From contig DATFYM010000068.1 in assembly GCA_035315065.1 (NCBI GenBank), positions 11,302 through 75,301 on the forward strand: a DNA stretch of 64,000 nucleotides, read 5' to 3'. The position numbers were made by a program, and so were the translations under genes. Every line of letters starts with the position of its first letter. Position 1 is the first letter of the stretch. This stretch comes from DATFYM01 sp035315065 (lineage in GTDB: Bacteria; Acidobacteriota; Terriglobia; UBA7540). Shown here piece after piece: positions 62,901 to 64,000 of this stretch. The notes under the pieces were generated by a model, which made no database searches, had not been told where the DNA came from, and saw only the letters and a program-made list of their open reading frames with translations.

Positions 62901-63250
62901 TTCCGCTCATAGATCTCGGCTAGGCCTTTATGCGCCTCGACGTAGTTTGGTCTTAGCTGAAGGGCTTGCTGGTATTCGGCAATCGCTCCCGCCAAATCGC
63001 CTTGGTCGGCGAGCGCGCTCGCGCGGGCACAATGGCCCGCAGCCCCCAACCGCTTGGCGTGGGTCGCTCCGTGGCTCTGCTTGACTCCTCCACCCTGGGT
63101 AGCTCGGCCTGGGAGAGCATGCGGGTCCTGGGCACCTGCCTGGGCCGACCCGTTGTGTGCCGGACGAGCAGTCACCTGCGCCGAAGTCCCGCCCCCAGCG
63201 AGCGGGACGGCGAGCACCAACAGCAAACCAACAACGACTTCGTCTACCAT
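59993..63250 (-). CDS. giant TPR repeat protein, exported
   Basis: The protein has 1085 residues with a signal segment at about 5-25. About twenty TPR units follow, each with the pattern NLGxALxxxGDLDGAIAEYREALRLKPD, broken by a low-complexity Ser/Pro/Ala linker (about 735-870). A second TPR block ends the chain. Neighbouring repeat units are very similar to each other, so the gene has grown by internal duplication. It probably scaffolds an envelope complex. GGAGAGG lies upstream of the ATG. It is transcribed together with the TPR/Ig protein downstream. Confidence 0.88.
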   Translation of the reverse strand: MVDEVVVGLLLVLAVPLAGGGTSAQVTARPAHNGSAQAGAQDPHALPGRATQGGGVKQSHGATHAKRLGAAGHCARASALADQGDLAGAIAEYQQALQLRPNYVEAHKGLAEIYERKDDSDLAVAEYRQALRFGADDADTHATIAHLLRARGDLDEALVEYSAALRLEPSLADAHDGFGIALEALGDLRGAIGKFRDAILLKPDYGEARYHLGQALDARGDAADLDEAISEYRQSLGLRPGLIAAHALLGVDLQRKGDLAGAVAEFRRAVLLNPDSPSWHKDFGFALETTGDLPGALDQYREAVRRKPDYALAHYDLGVVLAEINADDEALAAFRLAVRLKPDFAEAHNNLGNALEANGALEAVIAEYRDSIRLKPALVEGHYNLGRALQEKGDLEGALPEYREALRLKPEQPEAHYVLGLALETNGDLRGAITEYREALRLKPDFSEAHISLGRALEETPSDPLIPPASTAPIAAAGGLAEAAAEYREAIRLRPQVSLAHASLAGALLAQGNLDDAIEELREELRLNPEDPYAANNLGVAIGRKRGRGGEVPDALLSALREAVRLDRDFAAAHNNLGNALATQHNLERALTEYRIAMHLENDYAEPHFNAALALASSGDADGAIAEYRLALKLRPDLAMAHNNLAVELEGQDDLEAAVGEYRQAAQADPHDRTAHYNLAMGLEAEGDLDGALNEFRQATRLEPGLALPDRDHGTAWREEDTLDTVTPECREPLFPASTRAIQGTSSEPLMAASPSLSAASIHAKAECRAALWLKPQGSEAYFTLGAAPDDEGLPPVRSAVLQAAGSPVPPSPSSNPAISNSAAAGSAATGSFVGSASNPSPRHEDAPVTKTEAPPASADAPAVSSGLSTRSEPRSGEVGDLGSYREAVRGSPTDPAAHHNLGRALAARGDVDGAIAEFREALRLGPDRAESHLGLGGMLLEEHDLDGAIVEFQAVARLKPDDPRGHYSLGLALYRKGDAASLDLAVAAYRDALRLRPDDPDVRYALGITLSQKHDWDGAISQYRESLRLAPDRAPVHEQLGHALIQKGDRAAALDEFRKASGLDPNNTAVRTLLDSLEREQVKN

Positions 63251-63618
63251 AGGAGGCCTCTCCTACAGAGATTTGCCGGTCTCGAGATTGCGCGAAGTTC
63301 CCTTGAAAGTTTGCGACTCTCCTATATTAGGCAGCTGCGGCACGAATTACAACTTGTCTTATCAGTGGGGGTATCGGCGAAAGGATTAGAGACGGCTCGG
63401 GGCTCACCAGATACCCTAGCTTTATGGGTACGCCTCGGAATTGTCGATTGACGATTGACGATTGTAAGACAGGCACAACGGAACCCTCAGAAGGTGAAAA
63501 AAAATGCCTTAGCCCCGAAGGGGCGAAAGAGAGTAGCCCAGGGCGCCAGAAGGTGTGAAGAAATGAGCACATTGGTGTTCGAGGGATTCAGGAGTAAGAT
63601 CTGTTCTGGGGTACCCTC
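63251..63618. other. intergenic with repeat ends, no gene
   Basis: This stretch contains the block GATTGACGATTGACGATT at about 63447-63463. It also holds a partial GCCCCGAAGGGGCGAAAGAG repeat (63511-63545) and one AGAAGGTGTGAAG end (63551-63563) of the MITE family of 18128. No gene is seen. Confidence 0.55.
63437..63568. repeat. cluster of repeat ends (GATTGAC word, GAAGGGGCGAAAG, AGAAGGTGTGAAG)
   Basis: Three known repeat families of the window meet here as partial copies: tandem GATTGACGATTG, the GCCCCGAAGGGGC hairpin and one AGAAGGTGTGAAG terminal repeat. The cluster suggests a hot spot of insertion and deletion. Confidence 0.6.
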
Positions 63619-63957
63619 ATGAACAAAACAGACGAGGTTCGAGCCCATGTCCTGCAAACTTACATTCACCCCGCCAGGTTGCGGGGCGAGCACGAAGTTG
63701 CCTTGACGGCTTGGGGAGTAGCGAGGGACCTAAACCTAACGGACAGGATACCTTTGGTCTGCAACGCTCTTGGCGCGAAGAAGTTCCTGTAAGCAACGGG
63801 CCTAAGCCTGATTGGCCGAACCGGACCAAGACAGGGACCGAGGGCAACCTTCACCTTTAAACCGAAGTTCCTGGACCGTCGGAGCGTAAGTATAGATGAT
63901 ACCAAGAGTTGGCGGATCAGAGGGAGAGATTTACTGACTACGGTTAGTCAGGCTTGA
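63619..63957 (+). pseudogene. small restriction-associated-type gene with nonsense mutation
   Basis: From ATG 63619 the frame gives 57 residues with RAHVLQTYIHPARLRGE and TDRIPLVCNALGAKKFL, then TAA at 63790-63792. The same frame continues with ATGLSLIGRTGPRQGPRATF to TGA 63955-63957. The whole reads like a small conserved domain found alone or next to restriction and McrB-like genes, where an acidic residue follows KFL. So GAA to TAA is the likely change. No partner gene is in the window. Confidence 0.55.
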
Positions 63958-64000
63958 GGCGGATCCCGAGCAAGTCGAAGGCGCGCTGCTGGGCTGGCGT
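63944..64000 (-). CDS. C-terminal end of a gene cut by the window edge, transposase-like
   Basis: The last 18 residues, TPAQQRAFDLLGIRLKPD, are followed by TAA at 63944-63946. Such short endings with AQQRAFDLLG are typical of some insertion-sequence transposases, but the fragment is too short to be sure. It overlaps the 3' end of the nonsense-mutated gene. Confidence 0.35.
   Translation of the reverse strand, partial: TPAQQRAFDLLGIRLKPD

Noticed and set aside
60000..63250. Long plus-strand open frames opposite the TPR gene
   Set aside because: They are complementary shadows of a repetitive GC-rich gene, with no ribosome sites and no family sequence.

Overview
The window looks like a stretch of an Acidobacteriota chromosome. 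The evidence is two proteins built like the Acidobacteria-type VWFA-related family, two TonB-dependent receptors with an N-terminal carboxypeptidase-regulatory-like domain, very large TPR proteins, moderately high GC, and an unusual load of short intergenic palindromes. No rRNA, tRNA, CRISPR array, prophage or complete insertion sequence was recognised. Housekeeping genes (ligA, ftsH, tilS, folE, ubiE/menG, an Uup-type ABC-F gene) are scattered among lineage-specific genes.  Layout. 1-1.5 kb: gene-poor. 1.5-6.5 kb: VWFA-related protein, sulfurtransferase with a cysteine-rich leader peptide, small winged-helix protein, MOSC protein. 6.5-14.9 kb: spermidine-synthase-like membrane protein, second VWFA protein, bacilliredoxin, ClC chloride channel, MarR regulator. 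15-18 kb: AT-richer stretch with spaced direct repeats, then an ECF sigma factor coupled to a zinc-finger/bactofilin-like membrane protein. 18.4-24.2 kb: small-ORF transcript, XRE regulator, radical SAM protein, class III aminotransferase, FAD oxidoreductase and YceI protein. 24.3-30.2 kb: TonB receptor, APC permease, lipid kinase, secreted protein. 30.4-35.6 kb: ligA, a gene carrying a MITE, HicB-like protein, histidine-rich secreted protein, metallophosphoesterase. 36-42.8 kb: ankyrin protein, TonB receptor, DtxR regulator. 42.8-47.6 kb: small genes, ftsH, tilS. 48.3-50.3 kb: frameshifted copy of the ankyrin gene. 50.6-57.6 kb: ABC-F protein and the minus-strand series ubiE/menG, glycosyltransferase, quinone oxidoreductase, two PTPS-family genes, folE. 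57.6-64 kb: HicB remnant, two TPR proteins, a nonsense-mutated small gene and a possible transposase end.  Two signals stand out. First, a 24-27 residue peptide ending in a Cys-rich tract (six Cys in the last nine residues) lies directly upstream of the sulfurtransferase and could be translated from a leaderless mRNA. This resembles the Cys-rich leader peptides that control sulfur genes in mycobacteria, here in a different phylum. Second, about ten families of palindromic repeats, each made of a tandem short word plus its inverted copy, fill the intergenic spaces. They also enter genes: in frame in a permease, a lipid kinase, a TonB receptor and a small membrane protein. One family is a clear 151-bp MITE with terminal inverted repeats and a 5-bp target duplication.
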